A DNA stretch of 64,000 nucleotides, from NCBI RefSeq assembly GCF_026241165.1, contig NZ_JAPFQN010000005.1, positions 62,001-126,000 on the forward strand, given 5' to 3'. The position numbers and the translations under genes are program-made. Below are positions 1 to 8,858 of this stretch, one piece after another (position 1 is the first letter of the stretch; each line of letters begins with the position of its first letter). This DNA is from Mangrovivirga halotolerans. GTDB taxonomy: Bacteria > Bacteroidota > Bacteroidia > Cytophagales > Cyclobacteriaceae. Under the pieces are notes generated by a model. It saw only the letters and a program-made list of their open reading frames with translations. It made no database searches and was not told the DNA's origin.

Positions 1-1153
1 TATTGAGCATATCATAACGAAATTTTGCTATTAATTCTATGGCCTTATCGTACTGATTAGATTCAATGACATAATTGATTCCTTCGTCAATCATATCATT
101 ATCGGCAAACCATTCGCTTATATGACTGTATAATGATTGTGTTTCCTCAGGCTTATTTTCAAACGAAATCTTTAAAAGAATTTCTCTAAAAAAATGATGG
201 AATCTGTACCATTTCCCTTGTTCATCCAATTGTGTGATAAATAAATTTTGATCCTTTAACACCTCTATTATGTTGGCATCGAAATTCCATTTATTGCCAC
301 TAAATTTCACTATGGAACGGAGAAGGTCCTCATTGAATTTTTTACATAATGAAAAACTTAATAGGAAATCGGGTAAGTTATCGTCTAAATTTTCAATAAG
401 GTTTTTAACAATCCTGCTTATATCATGTGACATAAGTAATGATGAATTTAATGATATTGATCTATTCTTTCTTACTAATGAAATAGCCAGTTTGATCCCA
501 AGTATCCAGCCCTCTGCATGGTCTTCAAAATTTTTCAATTCATTTTCAGAAATAGAAATATCTAGATTTGATTCAATTAGCTCCACGATTTCATTATGAT
601 CAAGAGCTAATTCTTTCATTCTTATTTCCTGTAATTTCTCATATACTTTCAGATCAAAAGTATTAAAGGGAGGATCTAATCTGGATATAATTATGAACTT
701 CAAATAGCGGGTACTATATTTAATACATGTTTCAACTATTGAGTGAATATCAATATCGGTAATGAGATGGTAATCCTCAAGAATTATATATAAAGGCTCC
801 TCTATTTCATCTAATTCATTTATAAAAACTTCTTTTAGCTTATCCTTATTTACTAATCGATGGTTGGATATCAATGAATTGAAATTATAGAACTTATTCG
901 GGTATATCTCTTGAAGTCCAGTTACAAGATATTCTAAAAATATGTTTAAATGATTTTGATCTTCATCCAAATTCAACCATAAATAATTTACAGAATGATT
1001 ATCCAACCACTGACTCACTGCTACAGATTTACCGTACCCCGCCGGTGCACATACCAATGTTGAAACTGGTATTCCATTGAATATTTTATTTATTCTGGGT
1101 CTTGAAATAATCTGAGTACCAAGTACAGGCTTATGGAATTTCGTATTTAGCAT
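1..1153 (-). CDS. MalT/LuxR-type STAND ATPase regulator, N-terminal part (runs off left edge)
   Basis: An open minus-strand frame runs from an ATG at 1153-1151 to the window edge with no stop, giving 384 codons of a longer gene. The N-terminus begins MLNTKFHKP, as in MalT-like regulators. A Walker A motif APAGYGKS follows around residue 37, then a Walker B-like LEDYHL and the sensor-like SRLDPP motif. Further in is FHHFFREIL, typical of the winged-helix part of MalT STAND ATPases. Proteins of this family normally continue into TPR-like repeats and a C-terminal LuxR helix-turn-helix; that part lies outside the window and cannot be confirmed. It is divergent from the broken gene at 1492 and has no visible partner. 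Confidence 0.82.
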   Translation of the reverse strand, partial: MLNTKFHKPVLGTQIISRPRINKIFNGIPVSTLVCAPAGYGKSVAVSQWLDNHSVNYLWLNLDEDQNHLNIFLEYLVTGLQEIYPNKFYNFNSLISNHRLVNKDKLKEVFINELDEIEEPLYIILEDYHLITDIDIHSIVETCIKYSTRYLKFIIISRLDPPFNTFDLKVYEKLQEIRMKELALDHNEIVELIESNLDISISENELKNFEDHAEGWILGIKLAISLVRKNRSISLNSSLLMSHDISRIVKNLIENLDDNLPDFLLSFSLCKKFNEDLLRSIVKFSGNKWNFDANIIEVLKDQNLFITQLDEQGKWYRFHHFFREILLKISFENKPEETQSLYSHISEWFADNDMIDEGINYVIESNQYDKAIELIAKFRYDMLN

Positions 1154-1491
1154 TTAATACTTTAATTTTTCCAATTATTAATATAAATAATATAAGCTTA
1201 ATATTTAAAGTTTTATTTTCTGAATGTACATAGTTTAATATCAACATAATATTGACTTAACATTAGATACGGTGAGTTTTCAATAAGATGCTTTTCTCAG
1301 ATAATGCAGTAATTATGTATTTATGATTTATTAAAATGATTTTTTTGTCTTTACTGATATTATAGAGAATTGTATTGTTGAAATATTCCAGAGGCTCAAT
1401 CTATTCTATTTAAAATAATTCTATCTGCTTAATTTAAATAATACAATTATTAAATTAATAGGACAATATCAGACAATATCCTGTTTCGTAC
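1154..1491. other. Intergenic region, 338 nt, AT-rich
   Basis: This spacer separates two divergent units and must hold the promoters of both. It is very AT-rich. No convincing open frame, hairpin or Bacteroidota TTTG/TAnnTTTG promoter pair could be fixed by eye. Confidence 0.6.
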
Positions 1492-2355
1492 ATGTTTAAC
1501 ATTATTATCTTATATATTTCTTTATTATTTTTTGTTAGTGCTACTGTTTTACAAGCACAGCAAGATTCTACAGTTCATAGTAATCTTACGAAAAAAGAAA
1601 TCAGGAATTTGAAGAGGAAGCAATTTAAACAGGATGGTGAAAGATTATTTCTTAGATTAAATAATGTATTTGCTAATTTAAATACCACTTTCTCCTTTAA
1701 TAAAGAAAATAGTATTGTATCTATTAAATACGGTCTTGAGGATAACCTGGGACTAGCATCCAATCGTTCTTTTCTTAATACTATTTTTTATTACCGCTTT
1801 ACTCCCAGAAGTGGAATTATAGCTCAATATTATGGTATAAATCGTTCTAGAAGTTCAATTTCTAAAAGTGAAATAGTATTTCTTAGTGATACCTTATCAT
1901 AAGATTTCAGGTTCAGGACTTATTTCAGAACGAATGTAATCAGTGCAGGTTATTTATATACTATTCAGGATACAGGGAATTCTTTTTTAGGTGCCTATTT
2001 TAATTTATATACGATGCAACTATCAACCGGTATCACATCTGATATTGGACAGATTAATGAAGAGTTTAAATATGTAGTGCCACTGCCGAATTTTGGGTTG
2101 ATGATTCATTTTCAGATAGCAGACTGGGTAACTTTTCAATCAAAAGTGGGTGTTTTTAGTATTGATATTGATGAATTTAACGGTTCATTATTTGATATGA
2201 ATTTGAGTTTGGAATTTTTCCCTTTGGACTGGCTGGGAGGTAGTCTTAGTTATCAACAGTTTGATATTAACGTATTCATGCCATATAAAGGATTTGAAGC
2301 TGGCGTAAAATATAGTTTTAAAGGTCCTTCTGTCGGATTGGTATGTGTTTTTTAA
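1492..2355 (+). pseudogene. Outer-membrane barrel-like protein interrupted by an in-frame TAA
   Basis: The first segment (1492-1902, 136 aa) starts with a signal peptide ending near LQAQQDS and a basic linker, followed by alternating polar/hydrophobic strands. It stops at TAA 1900-1902. The same reading frame then stays open from 1903 to the stop at 2353-2355, and the ATG at 2014 is in that same frame. The continuation reads like the rest of a beta-barrel, with aromatic/glycine strands and a final phenylalanine (GLVCVF). One nonsense codon therefore splits what looks like a roughly 287-codon gene. The simplest explanation is a recent nonsense mutation (for example TAT to TAA) or a sequencing error. 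The family is not recognised beyond the barrel-like character. Confidence 0.7.
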
Positions 2356-2513
2356 TAAATGATACATTATTTAATAAAGGAGAATTTATATAAAATGTCC
2401 TTTTACTTAAAAATTTGATTTATCTTTTATTAATACCCCGTTTGTAAATACAAATTTCCTTCTGCCATCGGATAAAAGGAATTAATTTCTTAATTTGAAT
2501 AAAACCCTCTACC

Positions 2514-2978
2514 ATGGCAGAATTTAATATTACAATTAACGGAAAGGAACAAACTGTTGATGCAGATCCGCAAACACCTCTTCTTTGGGTATTAAGAGAT
2601 CATCTCAATTTAGTAGGAACTAAATATGGATGTGGAATTGCTCAATGTGGTGCCTGTACAGTCCATTTTAATGGCACAGCAGTACGTTCCTGTCAGCTTC
2701 CCATCTCTACAGCTGCAAATAATGAAATAGTAACTATCGAAGGCCTTTCAGAAAAAGGAGATCATCCGGTACAGAAGGCCTGGTTAGAGCATGACGTTCC
2801 CCAATGCGGATATTGCCAGGCAGGCCAAATAATGACTGCTACAGCATTATTGAAAAAGAATCCTAATCCCAGCGATAAAGAAATTGAAAATGCCATGTAT
2901 GGCAATATTTGTCGTTGCGGCACTTATACCCGTATAAAAGCTGCCATTAAAACAGCAGCCAAATCCGAACAATCTTAA
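2514..2978 (+). CDS. iorA: [2Fe-2S] subunit of a molybdenum hydroxylase (IorA/CoxS family)
   Basis: This 154-aa protein is the electron-transfer subunit of a xanthine-oxidase-family enzyme. It has a plant-type ferredoxin cluster motif at C40, C45, C48 and C60, and the second helical [2Fe-2S] domain with C98, C101, C133 and C135 (QCGYCQAGQ and NICRCG). Length and motif order match isoquinoline 1-oxidoreductase alpha subunits and CO-dehydrogenase small subunits. No FAD subunit gene is adjacent, which favours the two-subunit IorAB type over the three-subunit Xdh/Cox type. The catalytic subunit follows 28 nt downstream. No Tat signal is visible here, so it probably travels with its Tat-bearing partner. 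The true substrate cannot be read from sequence. Confidence 0.93.
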   Translation: MAEFNITINGKEQTVDADPQTPLLWVLRDHLNLVGTKYGCGIAQCGACTVHFNGTAVRSCQLPISTAANNEIVTIEGLSEKGDHPVQKAWLEHDVPQCGYCQAGQIMTATALLKKNPNPSDKEIENAMYGNICRCGTYTRIKAAIKTAAKSEQS

Positions 2979-3006
2979 TTGTCAGTCAATTTAAAACCCA
3001 GGAAAA

Positions 3007-5280
3007 ATGAGCAAGGTAAAAACAGGAATTGGACGAAGATCCTTTATAAAAAGTGTCTCTTTTGCCGGAGGTGGACTGTTGATCGGTTTCAACTGGCTGG
3101 CATGTAAACGACCGAATGAAGATGGCGTTGAGGAAATGGTTCTCGAAATGCCGGAAGAATGGTTTGAGATCAATGGCTATTTAAAAATCGGGGATAATGG
3201 TGTCGTAACAATATATTCTCCTAATCCGGAGATCGGTCAGAATGTTAAAACTTCAATGCCGATGATAGTCGCTGAAGAGTTGGATGTGGATTGGGATATG
3301 GTCGTAGTTGAGCAGGCTCCATTGAATACAGATATATTCACCCGTCAGCTGGCAGGAGGTAGCCAATCCATACGCCAGGGATGGGAATCTCTCAGAACAG
3401 CAGGAGCTACAGCCAGGCAAATGTTACTCATCGCTGCAGCTAATCAATTGGAAGCAGATGTAGCTGATCTTACGGTAGATAAGGGTGTGATTTCTCATAA
3501 AGGTTCAGATCGCAAACTTGAATATGGAGAGGTAGCAAAAGCTGCATCTCAAGTTGCAGTTCCAGAAGAAGTAGAATTAAAAGATAATAATGATTTCAAA
3601 ATCATCGGTACATCCCGAAAGAATGTTGACGGGAAGAAAATAGTTACCGGTCAGCCACTTTACGGACTGGATGTCTATAAAGATGGAATGTTGATTGCAA
3701 TGGTGGTACAGCCACCGGCATTTGGAATGCAGTTTAAAAGCATGAATGCCGATGAGGTCAAATCCATGCCCGGGATTGTTGATGTTTTTACCATTGATAC
3801 CTATCCGGAAGATATGGAAAAGGAATGGAGCGATACAGCGGCTTTTTCCAAACTCGCTGTCGTTGTAGGGGAAACAACCTGGCAGGTTATGCAGGCCAAA
3901 AAAGCATTGAATGTTGAGTGGGAATTGAATCCTGACCTGGTAAAGAAAATGCAAATTCTGGAGAAATCAGCCGGAATGGATGGTACCAGCGGATTAGAAA
4001 ATACTAATATTCATGCCACATTGATGGCTGAAACCGGAGCCCGAAATTCGGAAGTGGTACGACGTGATGGAGACCCTGAAGCTGAATTCAAAAAAGCTTC
4101 AAGGATTATTGAACGAACCTATACTTGCCCATTCCTGGCACATAATTGCCTGGAACCAATGAATTTCTTTGCGAATGTGACTGAAGACAAAGCTGAATTA
4201 TTAGGTCCGATACAAACACCTGAATATGCAGAAAAAAGTGTGAATAAACGTCTGGGGTTTGAACTTGAAGACATCGATATTCAAATGACCCGTATGGGAG
4301 GTGGTTTTGGACGAAGGCTTTATGGTCACTTTTTGGTAGAAGCAGCTGTGATTTCTCAAAAAATGGGCAAACCAATTAAGCTCGTTTATAGCCGTGAGGA
4401 TGATATGACCAACGGAGTTTATCGTCCGGCGTATCATGTGACCTATCGTGCTGCACTTGATGAAAACAATAACCTGACGGCATTTCATGTCAATGCAGGA
4501 GGTATTCCGGAAAGTCCACTATTTGCAAATCGATTTCCTGCAGGTGCTGTAGATAATTACCTGGCTGAAAGCTGGTCTATCGATACAAATATTTCAGTTG
4601 GTGCATTCAGAGCACCACGTTCTAACTTTATTGCAGGAGCAGAGCAGTCCTTCCTAGATGAACTTGCTGAAGAAATGGGAAAAGATCCTATCCAATTCAG
4701 ACTGGATATGCTGAAACGTGCTGAAAATGATCCGGTAGGAGAAAAGAATGATTATGACCCTGCAAGATATGCCGGGGTATTGGAAATGGTGCGAGAAAAG
4801 TCAAACTGGGGTAAAGAAACTTCAAATGTGGCTCGGGGAGTGTCAGCTTATTATTGTCATAACTCCTATGTTGCCCAGATTTTGGATATGAGTGTTAATG
4901 GTGATCAACCCGTGATTCATAAAGTTACCTGCGCGGTTGATTGTGGTATTGTGGTCAATCCAGATGCTGCGAAAAACATGGTAGAAGGAGGGACAGTTGA
5001 TGGAATCGGTCATGCAATGTATAGCCAGATGACCTTTAAAGAAGGAGAACCACAGCATAATAATTTTGACAGCTATCGATTGATTCGTCACCCGGAAGCA
5101 CCAAAAGAAATTGATGTTTATTTCATTGAAAACGGAATCGACCCTACAGGACTTGGCGAACCTCCTTTTCCTCCGATAATGGGAGCACTGGCTAACGCTT
5201 TATATAAAGCCACAGGGAAGAGGTTCTACAATCAGCCTTTTATCAATGAATTAAAAAGTGGAGTAAAGGTTAAAGGCTAA
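3007..5280 (+). CDS. iorB: Molybdopterin-binding catalytic subunit, IorB-like, Tat-exported
   Basis: This 757-aa protein is the large subunit of a xanthine-oxidase-family molybdenum hydroxylase. The N-terminus has a twin-arginine signal (R10-R11-SFIK) followed by a glycine-rich hydrophobic stretch and an LAC sequence at C33, so it is probably exported by Tat and possibly lipid-anchored, though the lipobox is not canonical. The cofactor-binding motif GGGFGRR lies at about 431-437, and the GLGE motif with the likely catalytic glutamate at about E718. The single-chain layout resembles isoquinoline 1-oxidoreductase beta and membrane-bound aldehyde dehydrogenase subunits. It is the probable client of all the cofactor genes downstream. 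The substrate is unknown; an aldehyde or N-heterocycle is typical for the family. Confidence 0.92.
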   Translation: MSKVKTGIGRRSFIKSVSFAGGGLLIGFNWLACKRPNEDGVEEMVLEMPEEWFEINGYLKIGDNGVVTIYSPNPEIGQNVKTSMPMIVAEELDVDWDMVVVEQAPLNTDIFTRQLAGGSQSIRQGWESLRTAGATARQMLLIAAANQLEADVADLTVDKGVISHKGSDRKLEYGEVAKAASQVAVPEEVELKDNNDFKIIGTSRKNVDGKKIVTGQPLYGLDVYKDGMLIAMVVQPPAFGMQFKSMNADEVKSMPGIVDVFTIDTYPEDMEKEWSDTAAFSKLAVVVGETTWQVMQAKKALNVEWELNPDLVKKMQILEKSAGMDGTSGLENTNIHATLMAETGARNSEVVRRDGDPEAEFKKASRIIERTYTCPFLAHNCLEPMNFFANVTEDKAELLGPIQTPEYAEKSVNKRLGFELEDIDIQMTRMGGGFGRRLYGHFLVEAAVISQKMGKPIKLVYSREDDMTNGVYRPAYHVTYRAALDENNNLTAFHVNAGGIPESPLFANRFPAGAVDNYLAESWSIDTNISVGAFRAPRSNFIAGAEQSFLDELAEEMGKDPIQFRLDMLKRAENDPVGEKNDYDPARYAGVLEMVREKSNWGKETSNVARGVSAYYCHNSYVAQILDMSVNGDQPVIHKVTCAVDCGIVVNPDAAKNMVEGGTVDGIGHAMYSQMTFKEGEPQHNNFDSYRLIRHPEAPKEIDVYFIENGIDPTGLGEPPFPPIMGALANALYKATGKRFYNQPFINELKSGVKVKG

Positions 5281-5299
5281 GGATTTGAAAACCGCTGAA

Positions 5300-5641
5300 A
5301 TGAATAAAGTCATAAAATTCAAATGCTGGGTAGAAGAAGATAATGAACGATTCTTTGGTCCGGGTCCGAATCAATTGTTGAAAGGGATCCAAAGTGAAGG
5401 ATCATTATCCAAGGCTGCCGGTCTAATGAATATGTCGTATAAAAAGGCCTGGGAGATGGTTCAAAGACTCAATCAGCATTCTGTCGAACCTATGGTTATT
5501 CTTAAAAAAGGAGGTCAGCATGGAGGTGGTGCTGAAGTGACTTCTCATGGACAAAAAGTAATGATGGAGTTTGAAAACCTTCAAATGAAGATTAATGAAC
5601 TTCTCATGGAAAATAATGAATTAACCAAAATGTTGAAATAG
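5300..5641 (+). CDS. ModE-like winged-helix regulator lacking molybdate-binding domains
   Basis: About 113 aa from the ATG at 5300. A TTG at 5285 would add five residues but gives no better context. It has the ModE N-terminal fold: the FGPG start of the winged helix, GSLSKAAGLMNMSYKKAWEM as recognition helices, and a wing with GGQHGGGAEVTSHG. Full-length ModE carries C-terminal molybdopterin-binding-like (Mop) domains that sense molybdate. Here the protein ends after a short helical tail (roughly the last 25 residues), so it cannot sense molybdate in the classical way. It sits between the enzyme genes and the cofactor genes and probably regulates the island. A strong hairpin follows directly. 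Confidence 0.85.
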   Translation: MNKVIKFKCWVEEDNERFFGPGPNQLLKGIQSEGSLSKAAGLMNMSYKKAWEMVQRLNQHSVEPMVILKKGGQHGGGAEVTSHGQKVMMEFENLQMKINELLMENNELTKMLK

Positions 5642-5644
5642 ATA

Positions 5645-5674
5645 ATAAGGCTTAAGTTTAGTCTTAAGCCTTAT
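5645..5674 (+). terminator. 12-bp hairpin between the ModE-like gene and the cysteine desulfurase gene
   Basis: A perfect inverted repeat: the core arm AAGGCTTAAG (5647-5656) pairs with CTTAAGCCTT (5663-5672), and A5645-T5674 and T5646-A5673 extend it to 12 bp. The loop is 6 nt. It starts four bases after the upstream stop codon. The downstream tract is only moderately T-rich, so it may be a partial terminator or an RNA-processing/stability element dividing enzyme genes from cofactor genes. Confidence 0.6.
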
Positions 5675-5714
5675 ATTTAGCTTGTCGATATATACAAGCA
5701 TACATAACGAAACA

Positions 5715-6869
5715 ATGAAAAGAAGAAATAGAATATACCTTGATTATAATGCAACTACCCCTGTTGATACAGAGGTTTTAGAATCCATGTTGCCCTATTT
5801 CAATGAGATCTATGGTAATGCTAGTAGTGACCATTCTTTTGGATGGGAATCAGATGAAGCAGTAGAATTAGCCAGGGAACAATTAGCAGACTTGTTGAAT
5901 TGCAATCCGACAGAAATCATTTTTACCTCGGGGGCTACAGAAGCTGCTAATATTGCTATCCATGGATATTGTAAAGCAAATCAATCAAATGGAAATCATA
6001 TTATCACCTGCAAAACAGAGCATAAGGCGGTATTAGATACACTGCAGAATTTGGAGAAACAGGGCTTTGATCTCACTTATTTAGATGTCGATAGGGAGGG
6101 GAATATTGATATTAAAGAATTAGAAAATTCTATCAATTCTCAAACGATCCTTGTTTGCCTAATGATGGCGAATAATGAAACAGGACTTATTCACCCAATT
6201 GAAGATATCAGTGATGTTGTTCATGGTAAAGGAGTGAAGTTACTTAGTGACATTACACAAGCTATAGGTAAAATACCCGTGGATTTACAGGAAATTGATC
6301 CGGATCTAGCCTTCTTTTCATCCCATAAAATTTACGGACCAAAGGGTGTGGGTGCTCTGTTCATTAATAAAAGTAATAAACTAAAAATTGATCCTCATTT
6401 TTATGGTGGCGGTCAGGAATATGGTATGAGACCGGGAACCTTGAATGTTCCGGGAATTGTCGGTTTTGCCAATGCTGCAGAGGTGGTTTTAACTGATCTT
6501 GAAGAGGAAAATGAAAGAATATTGTCATTGCGGAACAAGCTGGAAAATCAATTACTAAATATTGATTGTGCCAAATTAAATTCAGGAGCCTCTAAAAGGC
6601 TACCGAATACTATCAATATATCATTTGAAAATATTGAAGGATCAAATTTATTAAGAAGACTAAATACACTTGCGCTATCAAGAGGCTCTGCATGCAGTGC
6701 TAATACCTTGAAGCCCTCTCATGTATTAAAGGCAATGGGATTAAGTGATGAGTTGGCGTTATCATCAATTCGAATCAGTTTGGGAAGAAATACAACTATA
6801 GAAGAAGTTGAATACGCTGCTGAAGAAATTAGAAAAGCTGTCGATGAATTAAAAGTCTCAGCGGTATGA
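5715..6869 (+). CDS. Cysteine desulfurase (NifS/IscS family), probably for cofactor sulfuration
   Basis: This 384-aa PLP enzyme would remove sulfur from cysteine as a persulfide. Family features are the opening YLDYNATTP, SGATEAANIAI, the PLP lysine in SSHKIYGPKG (K205) and the persulfide cysteine in RGSACSAN (C327). The ATG at 5715 is preferred; a TTG at 5682 would add a non-conserved 11-residue leader lying next to the hairpin. Its stop overlaps the start of the XdhC gene (ATGA). In Rhodobacter capsulatus an XdhC works with a NifS-type desulfurase to insert the terminal sulfido ligand of the Mo centre. The pairing here suggests the same job, rather than general Fe-S assembly. Confidence 0.9.
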   Translation: MKRRNRIYLDYNATTPVDTEVLESMLPYFNEIYGNASSDHSFGWESDEAVELAREQLADLLNCNPTEIIFTSGATEAANIAIHGYCKANQSNGNHIITCKTEHKAVLDTLQNLEKQGFDLTYLDVDREGNIDIKELENSINSQTILVCLMMANNETGLIHPIEDISDVVHGKGVKLLSDITQAIGKIPVDLQEIDPDLAFFSSHKIYGPKGVGALFINKSNKLKIDPHFYGGGQEYGMRPGTLNVPGIVGFANAAEVVLTDLEEENERILSLRNKLENQLLNIDCAKLNSGASKRLPNTINISFENIEGSNLLRRLNTLALSRGSACSANTLKPSHVLKAMGLSDELALSSIRISLGRNTTIEEVEYAAEEIRKAVDELKVSAV

Positions 6870-8020
6870 GAGAGATCGATGCAATATTATCCAGGTATAA
6901 TTCCTTAAAGAGTGACGGGACAGAAAGTGTATTGGCTACTGTCGTTCATGTAGAAGGCTCGTCCTATCGGAGAGCAGGTGCAAGAATGCTGGTTGATGCC
7001 TTCGGTAATATTACTGGTGCAATCAGTGGTGGATGTCTTGAAGGTGATGCTTTAAGAAAGGCTTTGAATGCCTTAAATCAACAGGAAAATAAATTAATAA
7101 CCTATGACACCAGCAATGAAGATGATGTAATAATCGGAGCTCAGCTAGGTTGTAATGGCATTATCCAGGTATTATTTGAACCGATAGATTATGAAAAGCA
7201 TTATAATCCATGTGAGCTACTGAATATAGCCGCAGAACAGGATAAATCATTAGCAATCATTATTCGATTCAATCTGGATAAGTCCAAAGAACAATTTGGT
7301 ACGACTATGCTGGTAACAAATGACTCAACGATTATCGGAAATGATAGTCCTGATGATTTGAAAGGTCTTGTTCTTGAACATTCAGTGAAAGCTATTAAAA
7401 ACAATAGTCCTTATTTTGTGGAAATTTCTACTGAAGATTCCGAAGGCAATTTATTTATTCAGGTTTATCAGCCTCCGATAAAATTGATTTTAGTTGGAGC
7501 CGGTAATGATGCCCAAATTTTATCCCAACAGGCGGAACTATTAGGTTGGAAAGTTATTGTGACTGATGGCAGACCTACCCATGCTAACAAAAACCGCTTT
7601 ACTTCTTCCTGCCAGGTTATTGTCACAAAGCCCGAAGAAACACTTAATAATATATCATTAGATGATCGCAGTTGTGTTGTGTTGATGAGCCATAATTACA
7701 ATTATGATCTGGCTGTGCTGAAATTATTGATCAATCAGGAAGAAATACCCTATATCGGGATTTTAGGACCGGTAAAAAAGTATAATCGTATGCTTGAAGA
7801 TCTAAAAAATGAAGGTTTTGATCTTCAGAAGTCATTTTTAAATAAAATTCATGCACCTGTTGGACTGGAGATCGGGGCAGAGACTCCCGCCGAAATAGGA
7901 CTTTCCATTCTTTCAGAAATACAAGCAGTGCTTACAGGAAATAATGCCAGGCCACTTAAAGAAAAAGATGGTCCGATACACGATAAAAATGATAATCAAT
8001 TTAAAGAAGCCAGGGTTTGA
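6866..8020 (+). CDS. xdhC: XdhC/CoxI-family molybdenum cofactor chaperone
   Basis: This 384-aa protein binds the maturing Mo cofactor and delivers it to xanthine-oxidase-family enzymes. The N-terminal XdhC_CoxI domain has the conserved VEGSSYRRAGARML and GAISGGCLEGD segments (about residues 29-65). A Rossmann-like C-terminal domain starts near residue 205 with LILVGAGNDA, and the terminal motif APVGLEIGAETPAEIGLSIL is typical of the family. Its start overlaps the desulfurase stop by four bases and its stop overlaps the next start, so all three are probably coupled in translation. It acts in the cytoplasm before Tat export of the large subunit. Confidence 0.92.
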   Translation: MREIDAILSRYNSLKSDGTESVLATVVHVEGSSYRRAGARMLVDAFGNITGAISGGCLEGDALRKALNALNQQENKLITYDTSNEDDVIIGAQLGCNGIIQVLFEPIDYEKHYNPCELLNIAAEQDKSLAIIIRFNLDKSKEQFGTTMLVTNDSTIIGNDSPDDLKGLVLEHSVKAIKNNSPYFVEISTEDSEGNLFIQVYQPPIKLILVGAGNDAQILSQQAELLGWKVIVTDGRPTHANKNRFTSSCQVIVTKPEETLNNISLDDRSCVVLMSHNYNYDLAVLKLLINQEEIPYIGILGPVKKYNRMLEDLKNEGFDLQKSFLNKIHAPVGLEIGAETPAEIGLSILSEIQAVLTGNNARPLKEKDGPIHDKNDNQFKEARV

Positions 8021-8619
8021 AGCAGGATAACATAATAGGAGTGATAATACTGGCAGCTGGATCATCCAGCAGGCTGGGGTTTCCTAAACAACTGGTTCAG
8101 TTTCATGGAAAACCTTTGCTTCAACATGTAATCGATGTTACTGATTCTATTCCTTTAAGAGTTAAGGTTTTGGTATTGGGAGCAGAAACAGATGAAATTA
8201 AGAAACAGATCAATACTACCGATTTTAAAGTAGTAATTAATGAGAATTGGAATGAAGGAATCGCATCAAGTATCCGGTCAGGTTTGAAAGCAGCACAGGA
8301 TGTAGATCCTGAATTAGAACACGTGGTGATTTTGCTGTCAGATCAACCTTTTATTGAGAGAAATAATTTGATCAACCTTATTGAAGTACAGCTAAAGGGG
8401 CAAAATCATGCTACCTATTCAGAGTATGAAAATGAAATCGGAGTACCTGCCATATTTTCTAAAGATGTATTTAAAGATCTTGAAAAGCTTAGTGGTGACC
8501 AGGGAGCGAAAAAATTAATCCACAGGGATAATTTTGAATTCAAGACAGTGAAGTTTGATAAAGGAATATTTGATGTAGATACCCAGGTTGATGTCGACCG
8601 ATTAAAACAGTACGAATAA
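8017..8619 (+). CDS. mocA: MocA/MobA-like molybdenum cofactor nucleotidyltransferase
   Basis: This 200-aa protein has the NTP-transferase signature ILAAGSSSRLGFPKQL near its N-terminus and the metal-binding LLSDQPFI segment around residue 110. These match the MobA/MocA family, which attaches CMP or GMP to molybdopterin. IorAB-type hydroxylases usually carry the cytosine dinucleotide form, so MocA (CTP-using) is the likelier assignment; sequence alone does not prove it. The best start is a TTG at 8017 overlapping the XdhC stop (TTGA). No ATG lies upstream of the conserved motif, and a GTG at 8041 would cut into the first strand. Confidence 0.87.
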   Translation: MKQDNIIGVIILAAGSSSRLGFPKQLVQFHGKPLLQHVIDVTDSIPLRVKVLVLGAETDEIKKQINTTDFKVVINENWNEGIASSIRSGLKAAQDVDPELEHVVILLSDQPFIERNNLINLIEVQLKGQNHATYSEYENEIGVPAIFSKDVFKDLEKLSGDQGAKKLIHRDNFEFKTVKFDKGIFDVDTQVDVDRLKQYE

Positions 8620-8621
8620 CA

Positions 8622-8858
8622 ATGAAAATTAATATTAAATATTTCGGGATGATCGCCGAAGCTGCAGGCAAAAATGAAGAGACTCTGGAAATCTCAGAAG
8701 GAATGTCTGTATCTGATTTGAAAGATCAGCAAATCAAAAAGTACCAGATTCCTGATCCTGAGTCTGTTCAACTTGCAGTAAATCAGGATTTAGAATCATC
8801 AGTCGAATTAAATGAAGGTGATGAGGTGGCATTTTTACCACCTTTTGCAGGAGGGTAA
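8622..8858 (+). CDS. moaD: MoaD, molybdopterin synthase small (sulfur-carrier) subunit
   Basis: A 78-aa ubiquitin-fold protein ending in LPPFAGG. The C-terminal Gly-Gly is the residue pair that is adenylated by MoeB and then thiocarboxylated before sulfur donation to the pterin. Length, the ending and the context between a nucleotidyltransferase and MoeB all fit. The stop codon shares one base with the next start (TAATG), so it is likely coupled to moeB. Confidence 0.92.
   Translation: MKINIKYFGMIAEAAGKNEETLEISEGMSVSDLKDQQIKKYQIPDPESVQLAVNQDLESSVELNEGDEVAFLPPFAGG

Noticed and set aside
270-599. Plus-strand open frame of 109 codons
   Set aside because: It lies inside the minus-strand MalT-like gene, whose motifs are clear; the plus frame has no recognisable pattern.
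8041-8619. GTG start for the MocA-like gene
   Set aside because: It would remove the residues leading into the first strand of the nucleotide-binding domain, while TTG at 8017 gives the usual overlap with the preceding stop.
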